Origin: Cellulophaga sp. BC115SP
GTDB taxonomy: Bacteria; Bacteroidota; Bacteroidia; Cytophagales; Spirosomataceae
Assembly: GCF_009905545.1 (NCBI RefSeq)
Contig: NZ_JAAALB010000007.1
Span: 124,001-188,000, forward strand
Reading direction: 5' to 3'
Length of the DNA: 64,000 nt
Every line of letters begins with the position of its first letter. Within the stretch, counting starts at the first letter, position 1. The position numbers and the translations under genes are program-made. Shown one piece after another: positions 18,877 through 27,954 of this stretch. The notes under the pieces were generated by a model. That model was not told the DNA's origin. It ran no database searches and worked only from the letters and a program-made list of their open reading frames with translations.

Positions 18877-19530
18877 ATGAAAAAAGCAATTAATCCAGTA
18901 GTTGAATTAGTGAAGGCTTGGGAAGTGTTTGAGAATGAGAATCCAACAGGAAACTTAGAAGCGTTTTGTCAGGATTATTTGCGAAAACAACAGTTAGCAA
19001 AGTTTAAGAGTGTTGATGAAGGGTATATACATCACACAGGAGGAAGGGCAGCCAAACCGTCGAATGGATTAGGAAAAGCATTGGTGCGTGTACAAAAGTA
19101 TCTTCATTTTTACATTAAAAAAACCATGCAAAATCTACCAATAGATAACATTGAGGATTTTGCCTATTTGTCGGATTTACATTTTATGGGGGCAATGCGT
19201 AAAAGTGAATTGATACACCGTAATATTTCTGAATTTACTTCGGGAACTAATGTTATCAATCGATTGATAAAAAATGGTTTTGTAGAAGAGTTTAACGACC
19301 CTGACGATGCTCGTTCCAAACAAGTAAAAATTACCCAGTCAGGCGTAAACTGGATTATGAGTTGTTTGCCAGATATGATAAAGGTAGATTCGGTATTATT
19401 TCAAGTTTTACAATCCGACGAACGCGAAGTATTGTTTCATATTTTAGCAAAACTTGATCGTTTTCATACGAGTGTTTATTCCGAAATGCGAGCATTAGAA
19501 ATTGAAGATATTTTGAAAAAGGTAATCTAG
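18877..19530 (+). CDS. MarR-family winged-helix regulator
   Basis: The 217-residue protein has a longer N-terminal part than usual for MarR (about 70 residues, partly helical). The winged helix follows: FAYLSDLHFMGAMRKSELIHRN, TSGTNVINRLIKNGFVEEFND (recognition helix) and DPDDARSKQVKITQSG (wing, with the conserved D-R). Such proteins are dimeric regulators released by small ligands. The dyad in its own promoter suggests autoregulation. It is a single gene bounded by terminators, so no regulated neighbour is obvious. Confidence 0.88.
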   Translation: MKKAINPVVELVKAWEVFENENPTGNLEAFCQDYLRKQQLAKFKSVDEGYIHHTGGRAAKPSNGLGKALVRVQKYLHFYIKKTMQNLPIDNIEDFAYLSDLHFMGAMRKSELIHRNISEFTSGTNVINRLIKNGFVEEFNDPDDARSKQVKITQSGVNWIMSCLPDMIKVDSVLFQVLQSDEREVLFHILAKLDRFHTSVYSEMRALEIEDILKKVI

Positions 19531-19531
19531 T

Positions 19532-19578
19532 AAATAAGAAAGGGTCTATTTCCATCAGAAATAGACCCTTTCTTATTT
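19532..19578. terminator. Bidirectional terminator
   Basis: A 21-bp perfect inverted repeat (19532-19552, 19558-19578) with a 5-nt loop lies between the convergent MarR-type and lipoprotein genes. Confidence 0.9.
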
Positions 19579-19597
19579 GTCATGTGCTTATTAATGA

Positions 19598-21226
19598 CTA
19601 TTTACACAAAACATCTGGCATTGAGCTGTTGATAGAATGAACACTGCCTGTAGTTACTGTTTGATTATCGTAGTAAAACAAAATACCACCCACATCGAAC
19701 ATGAAATCATAAACACCACCTCTTTTCAAAATAGTAGAAGTAGCAGTGATGATATTTGAGGCATTTCTAGTTGCTTTACCGATGTAGAAATATCCACCAC
19801 CAGCTTTTTTTGCATACATGTGAATATTGTCTGCATTAGACGTTTTATTGGCATCCTTACACTTTAGATTTGCTTGAAGTTCTATGAAATTAGCAGGAGC
19901 TGGCATATTGATGGTTGCCGACGAACCACTTGGATATGGGTTATTGACTGTTGTTATTACTTCTCCTAATGAGTTTTTGACTACAATTTTAGTAATATCA
20001 TTTGGCGTAATAATAGAGTTGTTTAATCTATCAGTCGTTTCAAATACAACAGCGCCGTCGTTTACGTCTACAATAAATGTTTCGCTAGCATACTGTCCAA
20101 CTGACCCTCCAAATGCTAAGGAATAAGATTTGATAGCCATAATCATAGCAGGTGTAACATTATCACCAAAGGCTGCTTTTGCGGCTGCAACATCTGAAGG
20201 GTTATTTGAGTTACCAGAAACACTGATACCATTAAATGAAGCAAAAAATACAGAAGTTAAGTGATTGATGGTTCCTTTAGCTTCTAATTTACCATTGGCA
20301 TTGGTCGTTAACTTTACACTTCCTTCATATTTAAATACTTTAGTATCTTCATCATAAGAAGCAATGGCAATCAAGTCTCCTGCTGCTAAAGGTTTGCCTG
20401 TAGTTGGGTCTGTAGCTCCAGTCGGAAACTCCGTTTGAACATCAATTTGTCCTGAGAATGATTTTACTTTTTGGTTTTTATCATTCGAAATCTCAATGTC
20501 CATGCCTACCACTGGCTTAAAAGTAAACGAAGGAATAGGCTGGTTATTTTTATCCAAAACTTTACTCACATCACTCAAGTCAATATTGACAGGTGTCTTA
20601 GTAGCATCAGTTTTAGTCACTACTACGTTTACACTACCGCCAACGGTTTGTCCGTCACCATCTTTCATCGTAACACCCGATGGAATATTTACTGTTGCTT
20701 TTTCTTGTACAGTTGATGTAGTCGAAGTAGCTGCGGTAATAGGTGCTGAAGTTGTACCTGATGCTGGAACAGTAGCAGGTTGTTGAACAACAGATACCCC
20801 TGTTGGTGGCGCTGCAATTTTGGTCAACTTAACAACTAAGTTCTGATCTTTTGTACTTGTGATTTCTACTGGAGTAATGCTACGCAAGTATCCGTCAGCT
20901 TCTGCTATGATAAAAAACTTGATTGGAGCATTTGCACTAGGAACACTATTTGATTTGGCAGCTAGGGTCAAAACGTTTTGCTTTACCGCTAATGTTTTTC
21001 CTCCAACACTATTTACAACTTTGGCTGTATCTGCACCACCAAGTGTGATTTTGATATTACTAGGTAAGTCGCCTGCGCTAACATTGCTAGGTTGGAACTG
21101 AACTACCACATTTGAGTTGGCTAAGGCAACAGGAAGTTTAAGTGTTACCCCTTCTAGTGGAGGAGTACATGCGTACCACGCACCTGCTAGCATAAAAGCA
21201 CCTAAAATATATATAAGCTTTTTCAT
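19598..21226 (-). CDS. Hypothetical lipoprotein, beta-rich
   Basis: The 542-residue protein has a lipoprotein signal (MKKLIYILGAFMLAGAWYAC; lipobox GAWYAC, acylated Cys20). The mature part is rich in Thr, Ser, Val and Asn and looks like several Ig-like or carboxypeptidase-regulatory-like beta domains: a first about 25-140, a linker rich in Ala, Thr and Ser, a second about 165-330 (VNIPSGVTMKDGDG, DMKGTI-like strands), and a C-terminal domain about 350-542. No enzyme motif is seen. It is followed after 39 bp by an outer-membrane barrel gene upstream on the same strand, so the two may form a surface pair. Function unknown. Confidence 0.7.
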   Translation of the reverse strand: MKKLIYILGAFMLAGAWYACTPPLEGVTLKLPVALANSNVVVQFQPSNVSAGDLPSNIKITLGGADTAKVVNSVGGKTLAVKQNVLTLAAKSNSVPSANAPIKFFIIAEADGYLRSITPVEITSTKDQNLVVKLTKIAAPPTGVSVVQQPATVPASGTTSAPITAATSTTSTVQEKATVNIPSGVTMKDGDGQTVGGSVNVVVTKTDATKTPVNIDLSDVSKVLDKNNQPIPSFTFKPVVGMDIEISNDKNQKVKSFSGQIDVQTEFPTGATDPTTGKPLAAGDLIAIASYDEDTKVFKYEGSVKLTTNANGKLEAKGTINHLTSVFFASFNGISVSGNSNNPSDVAAAKAAFGDNVTPAMIMAIKSYSLAFGGSVGQYASETFIVDVNDGAVVFETTDRLNNSIITPNDITKIVVKNSLGEVITTVNNPYPSGSSATINMPAPANFIELQANLKCKDANKTSNADNIHMYAKKAGGGYFYIGKATRNASNIITATSTILKRGGVYDFMFDVGGILFYYDNQTVTTGSVHSINSSMPDVLCK

Positions 21227-21265
21227 AAGTATTCGTTTTTAATTAATTTTTACCTTGAATTTTCA

Positions 21266-21973
21266 TTATTTACTCAGCTTGTAGGTAATGCTGAAAGTGA
21301 TGTTTGGTACAAATGAGTAGTTTTTGATGTTTTTCTCAATATCTGCGATATTTTGGTCCGTCAAAATCGACTCAATCATACCAGTACGAGGTACTGCCAA
21401 TTTTGGAGAGCCTGTGTAATACGTGCCCAAATCAACCGAAAAACCTAATTTGTGCTTAGGGATAGCTCTACCAAAACCAAGTCCTAGGTAAGGACGTACT
21501 TTGTTACCCGAAACAATCAAACGAGCCGTTCCAAATTCTTCTGCATCCAATTCTACATCTTTCGCCAATTTAAAGCGTCCAGTTTTTTGAGCAGGCTCTA
21601 CATCTACGTAAAAGTCTCCACTACCATAGGATACACCACCTACTAATTTGAAAGAACTTTTCTTAAAAGGATGCCAATCTACCTTTGCTCCCAAAAGCAT
21701 AGAAGTAACTGTTGGATTAATCAAAACATCTGACGCTCCGTCTCCTAGGTTTACTTTAATGGGATTTTTTACGAAATTTTTACTGTCTAAAAATTCAGCT
21801 GAGATACGTAAATTAAACTTGCCAGGTTTTAGTTGTCTTGCTAAACCTGCACCAAAGCCAAAGCTGCCAAATTGGAGATTAATAGAATTTCCCAGAGCAG
21901 GTTTGCCACTCTGTGCTGTCGCAGCATTGCCCACCAAAAGAGCGGAGAGGATTAAAAGGTAAAACTTTTTCAT
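21266..21973 (-). CDS. Outer-membrane beta-barrel protein, hypothetical
   Basis: The ATG at 21973 (MKKFYLLILSALLVGNAATAQ, a signal peptide) is chosen; the 44 upstream in-frame codons are not protein-like. The mature part of about 215 residues alternates aromatic and polar strands (INLQFGSFGFGAGLARQL, FNLRISAEFL, VRPYLGLGFGRAIP) and ends in FVPNITFSITYKLSK, as in small porin-like barrels. It leads a two-gene unit with the lipoprotein gene. Ligand or role unknown. Confidence 0.78.
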   Translation of the reverse strand: MKKFYLLILSALLVGNAATAQSGKPALGNSINLQFGSFGFGAGLARQLKPGKFNLRISAEFLDSKNFVKNPIKVNLGDGASDVLINPTVTSMLLGAKVDWHPFKKSSFKLVGGVSYGSGDFYVDVEPAQKTGRFKLAKDVELDAEEFGTARLIVSGNKVRPYLGLGFGRAIPKHKLGFSVDLGTYYTGSPKLAVPRTGMIESILTDQNIADIEKNIKNYSFVPNITFSITYKLSK

Positions 21974-22253
21974 ACATGAGATTTTTAAAATGAGACTTAA
22001 TAAAGCACGCTCAAATATCATTCTAAAAATTCTAAGGATGGTACTTAAAGGACACAAAACTGAATGGAAATTTATTTTTCGGAGGATAAAAACCAAATAG
22101 GTCAAAAAAATATCTTTTTAGTTATATTTTTTTGAAAATAAAATTGTTTAGAAAAAGAGGTGTTTGTATTGTATTGATAATGAGGGTGTTATGATTTAGA
22201 GGAGGCTTTTCTACTCAATACTGAGTAGAAGATTACTAAAAAACTACAAAAAT
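21974..22253. other. Spacer upstream of the barrel-lipoprotein pair
   Basis: I see no gene. The small palindrome ctactcaatactgagtag at 22211-22228 is the only structure noted. A full TTTG/TAnnTTTG promoter for the barrel gene was not found here. Confidence 0.4.
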
Positions 22254-22256
22254 AAA

Positions 22257-22282
22257 AAAGTCCAACCTTTCGACTGGACTTT
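22257..22282 (-). terminator. Terminator of guaA
   Basis: An 8-bp stem (22257-22264, 22275-22282), read on the minus strand, is followed by a T run about 11 bp after the guaA stop codon. Confidence 0.75.
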
Positions 22283-22293
22283 CCTTTTTATGC

Positions 22294-23820
22294 TTATTCC
22301 CACTCAATTGTTGCTGGTGGTTTTGACGAAATATCATAAACAACACGGTTCACACCTTTTACTTTGTTGATGATGTCGTTAGAGACTTCAGCCAAAAATT
22401 CATAAGGTAAATGACACCAGTCGGCAGTCATACCATCTACAGAGGTTACTGCACGAAGCGCTACTACTTTTTCGTATGTACGTTCATCGCCCATTACACC
22501 TACCGATTGAATTGGTAGCAAAATTGCACCCGCTTGCCATACTTGGTCGTATAGTCCTTTTTCCTTTAGTTTACCAATGAAAATAGCATCTACGTTTTGA
22601 AGAACATCTACTTTTTCTGGTGTAATATCTCCAAGAATACGAATAGCCAAACCTGGACCAGGGAAAGGGTGACGACCCAAAATATTTGGATCAATTCCTA
22701 AAGTCTTACCAACCAAACGAACTTCATCTTTGAATAAAGTATTGAGAGGCTCAACAACTTTCAATTTCATGTAGTCAGGTAAACCACCTACATTGTGGTG
22801 AGATTTGATGGTAGCAGAAGGACCTTTTACTGAAACAGACTCAATTACGTCTGGATAAATAGTACCTTGCCCTAACCATTTTACATCCTCAATTAAATGA
22901 GCTTCTTGGTCAAAAACATCAATAAATGTTTTACCAATGGCTTTTCTTTTTGCTTCAGGATCCGACAAGCCTGCTAATGCTGTATAGAATTGTTCTTTGG
23001 CATCAACGCCTTTTACATTCAATCCCAAGTTTTTGTAAGATTCGAGTACCTCTTCAAATTCGTTTTTACGAAGTAAGCCGTTATCTACAAAAATACAATA
23101 TAAGTTTTTGCCAATAGCTTTGTGAATCAACACAGCTGCAACTGAACTATCAACACCTCCTGAAAGCCCTAATACGACTTTATCATTACCTAATTTTTCT
23201 TTCAAATTAGCAACTGTCGAGTCTACAAATGAGTCCGAAGTCCAGTCTTGACTACAACCACAAATGCCAACAACGAAGTTTTTCAACATGTCTTTTCCTT
23301 CCAAAGAGTGTGTTACCTCTGGGTGGAACTGAATACCATAGGTTGATTCATCCTTGATTTTGAAAGCAGCTACTTTCACTGAATCCGTAGAACCAATGAT
23401 TTCGAAGTTTTCAGGAACTGACATGATTGTATCACCATGTGACATCCATACTTGAGAATCTTCCGAAACGCCTTCCCAAAGTTCAGATGATTGAACTTTC
23501 GTCATTTTAGCACGACCATACTCACGGTGTCCTGAGTTAAATACTTCACCACCAGCAGTATGTGCCAAAAGTTGTGCTCCATAACAAATACCTAATAAAG
23601 GTAACTTTCCTCTGAAAAGAGACATATCCACTCGTGGAGAATCCTCTTCACGTACAGAACAAGGACTACCTGAGAAGATAACTCCTTTTACATCGTCACC
23701 AATTTCAGGGATATGATTGAATGGATGAATTTCGCAATAGACGCTTAGCTCGCGCACACGACGTGCAATCAATTGCGTTACTTGAGAACCAAAATCGAGG
23801 ATTAATATTTTTTCGGTCAT
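22294..23820 (-). CDS. guaA: GMP synthase (glutamine-hydrolysing)
   Basis: The 508-residue enzyme converts XMP to GMP using ATP and glutamine, the last step of guanine nucleotide synthesis. The N-terminal class I glutamine amidotransferase domain has Cys79 in GICYGAQ and the His/Glu pair in [11 protein letters not shown]. The ATP-pyrophosphatase domain has the P-loop [10 protein letters not shown] near residue 220, and the C-terminal dimerisation domain ends with KPPATIEWE, the usual GuaA terminus. The length is normal. It is monocistronic with its own terminator; the 252-bp upstream spacer shows no recognisable riboswitch. Confidence 0.98.
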   Translation of the reverse strand: MTEKILILDFGSQVTQLIARRVRELSVYCEIHPFNHIPEIGDDVKGVIFSGSPCSVREEDSPRVDMSLFRGKLPLLGICYGAQLLAHTAGGEVFNSGHREYGRAKMTKVQSSELWEGVSEDSQVWMSHGDTIMSVPENFEIIGSTDSVKVAAFKIKDESTYGIQFHPEVTHSLEGKDMLKNFVVGICGCSQDWTSDSFVDSTVANLKEKLGNDKVVLGLSGGVDSSVAAVLIHKAIGKNLYCIFVDNGLLRKNEFEEVLESYKNLGLNVKGVDAKEQFYTALAGLSDPEAKRKAIGKTFIDVFDQEAHLIEDVKWLGQGTIYPDVIESVSVKGPSATIKSHHNVGGLPDYMKLKVVEPLNTLFKDEVRLVGKTLGIDPNILGRHPFPGPGLAIRILGDITPEKVDVLQNVDAIFIGKLKEKGLYDQVWQAGAILLPIQSVGVMGDERTYEKVVALRAVTSVDGMTADWCHLPYEFLAEVSNDIINKVKGVNRVVYDISSKPPATIEWE

Positions 23821-24028
23821 GATACTTTGGAATTAGGATATTGATAATTAGGGGTTTAGCCTATCAGCAAGTCCTACGTGTCTAAAAAGAAGGTGCAAAT
23901 TTCGGAAAAAAATACATAGCTTATTCAAAAATGCTATAAAATATCTTCCTAAAAATGAAGGAATAGTGTCGTATGTCTCTAAAGTATGATGAATTGTACA
24001 AGGTTTTTCATTTTTAATATATTTAGTA

Positions 24029-24072
24029 ACAAAAAACGGTATAAAGAATACTTTGTCTTTATGCCATTTTTG
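24029..24072 (-). terminator. Terminator of the MBOAT gene
   Basis: An imperfect inverted repeat of about 18 bp around 24029-24078 overlaps the end of the MBOAT frame. Read on the minus strand, the stem is followed by a TTTTTTG run. Confidence 0.7.
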
Positions 24073-25548
24073 TTAAAACTGAAAGTAAATAAATTGTGCT
24101 GGCGCCTGATACATACCCATAAACAAGGTAGCAAAGATAATTCCGTAATATAGAAGCCAACGAAACCAGAGTGGTCTTTGGCTAAGTTTTTCTCTAATAT
24201 GAATACCCCTTTGTGCCCAATGAACGCTTTCCATTATCACAAGTGCCAAGATGACCATGACAAAATTGAGTTCGCCTTTGTTGAGCATCACATTTTTGGC
24301 AAAAAACTCACTGTTGCTCAATTGGCTTATCTGTTGTGGTAAATCTGTAAACAAATGACTTACAATGTATGATGCTGTTTGGAAGTCTTTTGCACGGAAA
24401 AAAATCCAAGCAAAACTTGTTAGTCCAAAAATAGTGAATACCTGAAGAATATTGTAGAATGTTTGCCATGTTGCTAATCCAAGAGAACGCACAATTTTAT
24501 TACGAATATCTTTAGTTTGATTAGCAAAAATCAAGTAAAAGCCATGAATAGCACCCCAAATTACAAAGTTCCAACTAGCACCATGCCAGATGCCACTTAC
24601 TAGAAAAACGATAAATAAATTAAATTCTCGACGCCATTTGGATACCCTATTTCCACCTAAAGAAATATACAAATAGTCTCTAAACCACGTAGATAGAGAG
24701 ATATGCCAGCGACGCCAAAATTCTGAAATAGTTTTTGAGAAATAAGGACGGTCAAAATTCTTCATTAATTCAAAGCCCATTACCTGTGCTGAGCCTAAAG
24801 CAATATCAGAATAACCAGAAAAATCACAGAATATTTGAATTGAGAACAAGCAAGTCGCAATAATTAATGGTAAGCCTGTATATCCTTGAGGTTGGTCATA
24901 TACTTGTCCTACCATAGCGGCTAATCTATCAGCAATGACTACTTTTTTGAACATTCCCCAGGCCATTAATTTGAGACCATCAGTTACATTTTTATAATCA
25001 AAATAATGTTCTTCATGAAATTGATGCAGTACATTTTGTGGGCGTTCGATAGGTCCAGCCACCAGTTGTGGATAGAACATCACGTAGAGTGAGTAAATAC
25101 CAAAATGCCTCTCAGCTTTCTGATTGCCTCTGTAAACCTCTATGGTATAGCTCATTGCCTGAAAAGTATGAAATGATAAACCAATCGGTAGAAGTATTTC
25201 TAAATAAGGAATAGGATTTTGAAGAGCAAAACCTTTGAGTAGCCAAGTGATATTTTCGTTGATAAAATTATAATACTTAAAAACGGCCAAAACACCGATA
25301 TTGGCAATAAGACTCATGACTAGAAACCACTTTCGTTGATTACCTTCGCTTTGTTCTATAAAGATACCCGCATAATAGTCAACGATAATGGTAAAGCCCA
25401 AAATAACCATATAAATGGGTACAAATGCCATGTAGAAATAACATGATGCGATCAGTAGCCAAAGCCATCTGAATTTGTGAGGTAACAAGAAATAGCCAAT
25501 CGTCACGATTGGAAAAAACACTAAAAATTCAATTGAGTTAAAAAGCAT
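24073..25548 (-). CDS. MBOAT-family O-acyltransferase
   Basis: The 491-residue integral membrane protein has about 10-12 hydrophobic segments and the MBOAT core: ISLSTWFRDYLYISLGGNR, then the conserved WHGASWNFVIWGAIHG with the active-site His. It resembles AlgI/DltB-type enzymes, which pass an acyl (often acetyl) group across the inner membrane to a polysaccharide or teichoic-acid-like acceptor with help from an SGNH partner. A likely partner (26663-27634) lies upstream on the same strand, but an Rpn nuclease gene and terminator sit between them. The acceptor is not identifiable. Confidence 0.93.
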   Translation of the reverse strand: MLFNSIEFLVFFPIVTIGYFLLPHKFRWLWLLIASCYFYMAFVPIYMVILGFTIIVDYYAGIFIEQSEGNQRKWFLVMSLIANIGVLAVFKYYNFINENITWLLKGFALQNPIPYLEILLPIGLSFHTFQAMSYTIEVYRGNQKAERHFGIYSLYVMFYPQLVAGPIERPQNVLHQFHEEHYFDYKNVTDGLKLMAWGMFKKVVIADRLAAMVGQVYDQPQGYTGLPLIIATCLFSIQIFCDFSGYSDIALGSAQVMGFELMKNFDRPYFSKTISEFWRRWHISLSTWFRDYLYISLGGNRVSKWRREFNLFIVFLVSGIWHGASWNFVIWGAIHGFYLIFANQTKDIRNKIVRSLGLATWQTFYNILQVFTIFGLTSFAWIFFRAKDFQTASYIVSHLFTDLPQQISQLSNSEFFAKNVMLNKGELNFVMVILALVIMESVHWAQRGIHIREKLSQRPLWFRWLLYYGIIFATLFMGMYQAPAQFIYFQF

Positions 25549-25560
25549 AATGTAAAAAAT

Positions 25561-25585
25561 ACCTGTAGGGGAGCCCCCTACAGGT
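25561..25585 (-). terminator. Terminator of the Rpn gene, 12 bp before the MBOAT start
   Basis: A 10-bp GC-rich stem with a 5-nt loop (25561-25570, 25576-25585) overlaps the last codons and stop of the Rpn gene. On the minus strand it is followed by ATTTTTT. The MBOAT start codon at 25548 lies just beyond. Confidence 0.85.
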
Positions 25586-26570
25586 TGTTGATTTCTTCTT
25601 CTGAGAGTCCAGTGAGTATTTTAATATTTTCAATACCGAGACCCATAACCTTTGCTTGACGAGCAATATGTCGTTGTTCTTCTTTTTTTCCTTCTAAAAT
25701 ACCTTCTTGAATTCCTTTTTCTAGTCCTTCTTGGATACCTTTTTCTAATCCTTTTTCAAGCCCCTCTTGAATTCCTTTTTGAATTCCTTTCTCCATACCC
25801 TCTTTCAAACCCTCTTGCATACCTTTAAGGAGTCCTTCTTCATGGGCAGTTTCCACGGCATAGTCGTATGTGGCTTTGTTATCCCTAAATACTTTGAGAC
25901 TGTATTCGTACCTTTCCCAATCTTCTCTATCCATTTTGGCTAGTTCGGCTACTTCAAAGGCATGGGTAAATACTTCATCTTTAAATAACTCTGGTATGTT
26001 CTGAAAGTCTTCGAGATTTTTGATGAAATATAGCCACTTATCTAATCGCGTGTGCAATTGAGTTTCCTCTTTTTTGAAATTGGGCATTTCAAGATAGATG
26101 TAGGTCAACTTATCATAAAATACCTTTCCATGCTGATTTTTGAGATTGATGGTATGAACGACTTCTGACTTTTCAGGTTCAGATTCGTAATCATCGAAGG
26201 TGAAATCCAGCACGCCAATACAGTACACCGCTTTGAGATTGTAATTCCAGATACCTTTTTCGGCTTGCTCCCGAATCGGAAAAGTCGAGTAATAAATAGT
26301 CCTTTCTCTGAAATAATTCTGTTTGGCTTTTTGTAATTCTACAATAAACTTTTCACCATTTTGATTTTCACAATAAATATCATAAATGGCTTTTCGGTCA
26401 TAAGGCGTAAAGCCTAATTGTTCATTGTTTTTGAAGGTGAGTTCTACGATTTGGTCTCTTTCGGGCAAAAGGGAGTTTAGGAAGTCAATAAGTTGTGGCT
26501 TACTGGCTTCTTCACCAAAGATTTTCTTGAACCCGAAGTCCGTAAATGGATTAAGATATTTTGCTTTCAT
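25578..26570 (-). CDS. Rpn/PD-(D/E)XK nuclease-transposase family protein
   Basis: The 330-residue protein starts with the family signature FTDFGFKKIFG (residues 9-19) and carries a PD-(D/E)XK nuclease core: Asp64 in IYDIY and E78-x-Q80 in FIVELQK. The tail (about 246-296) is a degenerate Gly-x-x-x-Gly repeat (EGLLKG, MQEGLKEG, KGIQKGIQEG and so on), then LTGLSEEEI, a common Rpn/Fib-type end. E. coli Rpn proteins are DNA endonucleases that raise recA-independent recombination and have been linked to phage defence. Here the gene lies between two acyl-transfer genes. An internal ATG (Met213, 25934) could give a short C-terminal product. Confidence 0.9.
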   Translation of the reverse strand: MKAKYLNPFTDFGFKKIFGEEASKPQLIDFLNSLLPERDQIVELTFKNNEQLGFTPYDRKAIYDIYCENQNGEKFIVELQKAKQNYFRERTIYYSTFPIREQAEKGIWNYNLKAVYCIGVLDFTFDDYESEPEKSEVVHTINLKNQHGKVFYDKLTYIYLEMPNFKKEETQLHTRLDKWLYFIKNLEDFQNIPELFKDEVFTHAFEVAELAKMDREDWERYEYSLKVFRDNKATYDYAVETAHEEGLLKGMQEGLKEGMEKGIQKGIQEGLEKGLEKGIQEGLEKGIQEGILEGKKEEQRHIARQAKVMGLGIENIKILTGLSEEEINNL

Positions 26571-26662
26571 GTTTATAAAGGAGTAGTTCTAAAATCCAAA
26601 GTTAGATAATTTTTATGACTTACTCTTTATAATCATAGAAGCTTGATTTCCATCTGTTTGAG

Positions 26663-27634
26663 CTAGAAGTCAAAACTATCCAATAATTCTACAATCCGAT
26701 AGGTCCAAATCTTGCGTCCTTCAGCATTAGGGTGATTTTGAGAATCAAAATATAAAGCATCGTCCATGACACCAGTTAGGCTATTCCCAATAATTGGGCA
26801 AAATAATGTATTATTCAACACCGTTTCATACTGCTGAATAGCCTTTTGATTTTGTTCGAAATACCCCTCAGAACAACTGCCTATTACCCAAAACAGTTTT
26901 GCTTGTTTTTGGGTAGCGTATCTGTTAAAGCTATTTACTTCTTCGATTTGTTGATTCAGCGTGCTATCTACTACCAATGCGGGTAAAGAATTCTTGATAT
27001 AAGGGGGCTGTCCCAAATGCGAAACTAAATCACCTTTTGTATCAAAACCCTGACTGGTATAAATATTACTAAAAGAGGATTCTTTAGAAATGTGAGCCAT
27101 ATCCCATAAGCTTAAAAAAAAAGACTTTGAGATATACCAATAATAGGCTAAACGCCCATTCAAACGTTCTGAAAATGTAAATGAAGAACGCCAATCACGA
27201 GCCTCAGAGAGATAGTCGCCCGTAATTAATTGAGGAAAAAGATTCCCTTTTTGAGAAGTCTGGTAATCGACCACCAATAACACAATATCGTTTGGCTGAA
27301 GATGACCTTCGAGTTGTTTTAACATAAAACTACTTCCCAAATCAGAGTCAAGTGCCATGTTTACAACAGGCAAATTAAAATCATTATGTAAAATAGTGCT
27401 ATTGATGCCAAAAGCAGCCGACGAGCTTCCCGTAATGATGATGCGAGGAGACGGTGTTTCTTCCAAAAGCTTTTGCTTTTGTAGAATGGCAGCATGATAA
27501 CAGTTTTTTGAAGAAGGTATAAAATTGAGATAAGTAAACACAATTAACCATAGAAATACCAAAGCACCTACTAGGTACTTTATGATTTTGAGGATGCTTG
27601 GGTACAGGTTATATGCGTACTCTAAATACTTCAC
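26663..27634 (-). CDS. SGNH-like membrane-anchored partner of the MBOAT acyltransferase
   Basis: The 323-residue protein has one N-terminal membrane anchor (about 15-40) and a periplasmic SGNH-hydrolase-like domain: nucleophile block IIITGSSSAAFGIN near residue 86 and catalytic Asp-His in YFDSQNHPNAEGRKIW near residue 300. Similar proteins (DltD, AlgJ/X and relatives) accept the acyl group from an MBOAT protein and place it on the final substrate. It lies upstream of the MBOAT gene on the same strand. The assignment rests on motifs and context. Confidence 0.72.
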   Translation of the reverse strand: MKYLEYAYNLYPSILKIIKYLVGALVFLWLIVFTYLNFIPSSKNCYHAAILQKQKLLEETPSPRIIITGSSSAAFGINSTILHNDFNLPVVNMALDSDLGSSFMLKQLEGHLQPNDIVLLVVDYQTSQKGNLFPQLITGDYLSEARDWRSSFTFSERLNGRLAYYWYISKSFFLSLWDMAHISKESSFSNIYTSQGFDTKGDLVSHLGQPPYIKNSLPALVVDSTLNQQIEEVNSFNRYATQKQAKLFWVIGSCSEGYFEQNQKAIQQYETVLNNTLFCPIIGNSLTGVMDDALYFDSQNHPNAEGRKIWTYRIVELLDSFDF

Positions 27635-27954
27635 AGAGTCGATGTGTCAGAAAATATAATGTATTGATTTGACAAAAATAGCATAATATAACAGATGCCA
27701 ACCTATTTCTTTTTAAAATAAAACCGAATGCCATGATATGCTTAATTTATATTAAATGAGTTGATGTTTGAGGATACGAAACATTTGTTTTTTATTTGTA
27801 GATTGAAAAGAAAACGTAATAAGTTTTAACCTTCATTATGATTTAGTAATCTGCTCATAAACTTTGTTTGTAGATTCAAATAAATTTGGGTGTTTTAGAA
27901 AATCTCAAAAAATACCCCTACGATATCAGCTTTCATGCTTGAAACACTTGAATT
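27635..27954. other. Divergent promoter region
   Basis: This 320-bp spacer separates the SGNH-like gene (minus) from the permease gene (plus). TAnnTTTG-like boxes occur on each strand (TATTTTTG on the minus strand, TAAATTTG at 27881-27888 on the plus strand), but neither has a well-spaced TTTG partner. No gene or repeat was seen. Confidence 0.4.

Noticed and set aside
21974-22105. 44-residue N-terminal extension of the beta-barrel protein
   Set aside because: The ATG at 21973 begins a clean signal peptide; the extension is basic, hydrophobic and not signal-like.
23821-24072. Possible purine riboswitch upstream of guaA
   Set aside because: No conserved purine-aptamer core or pairing pattern could be recognised in the spacer.
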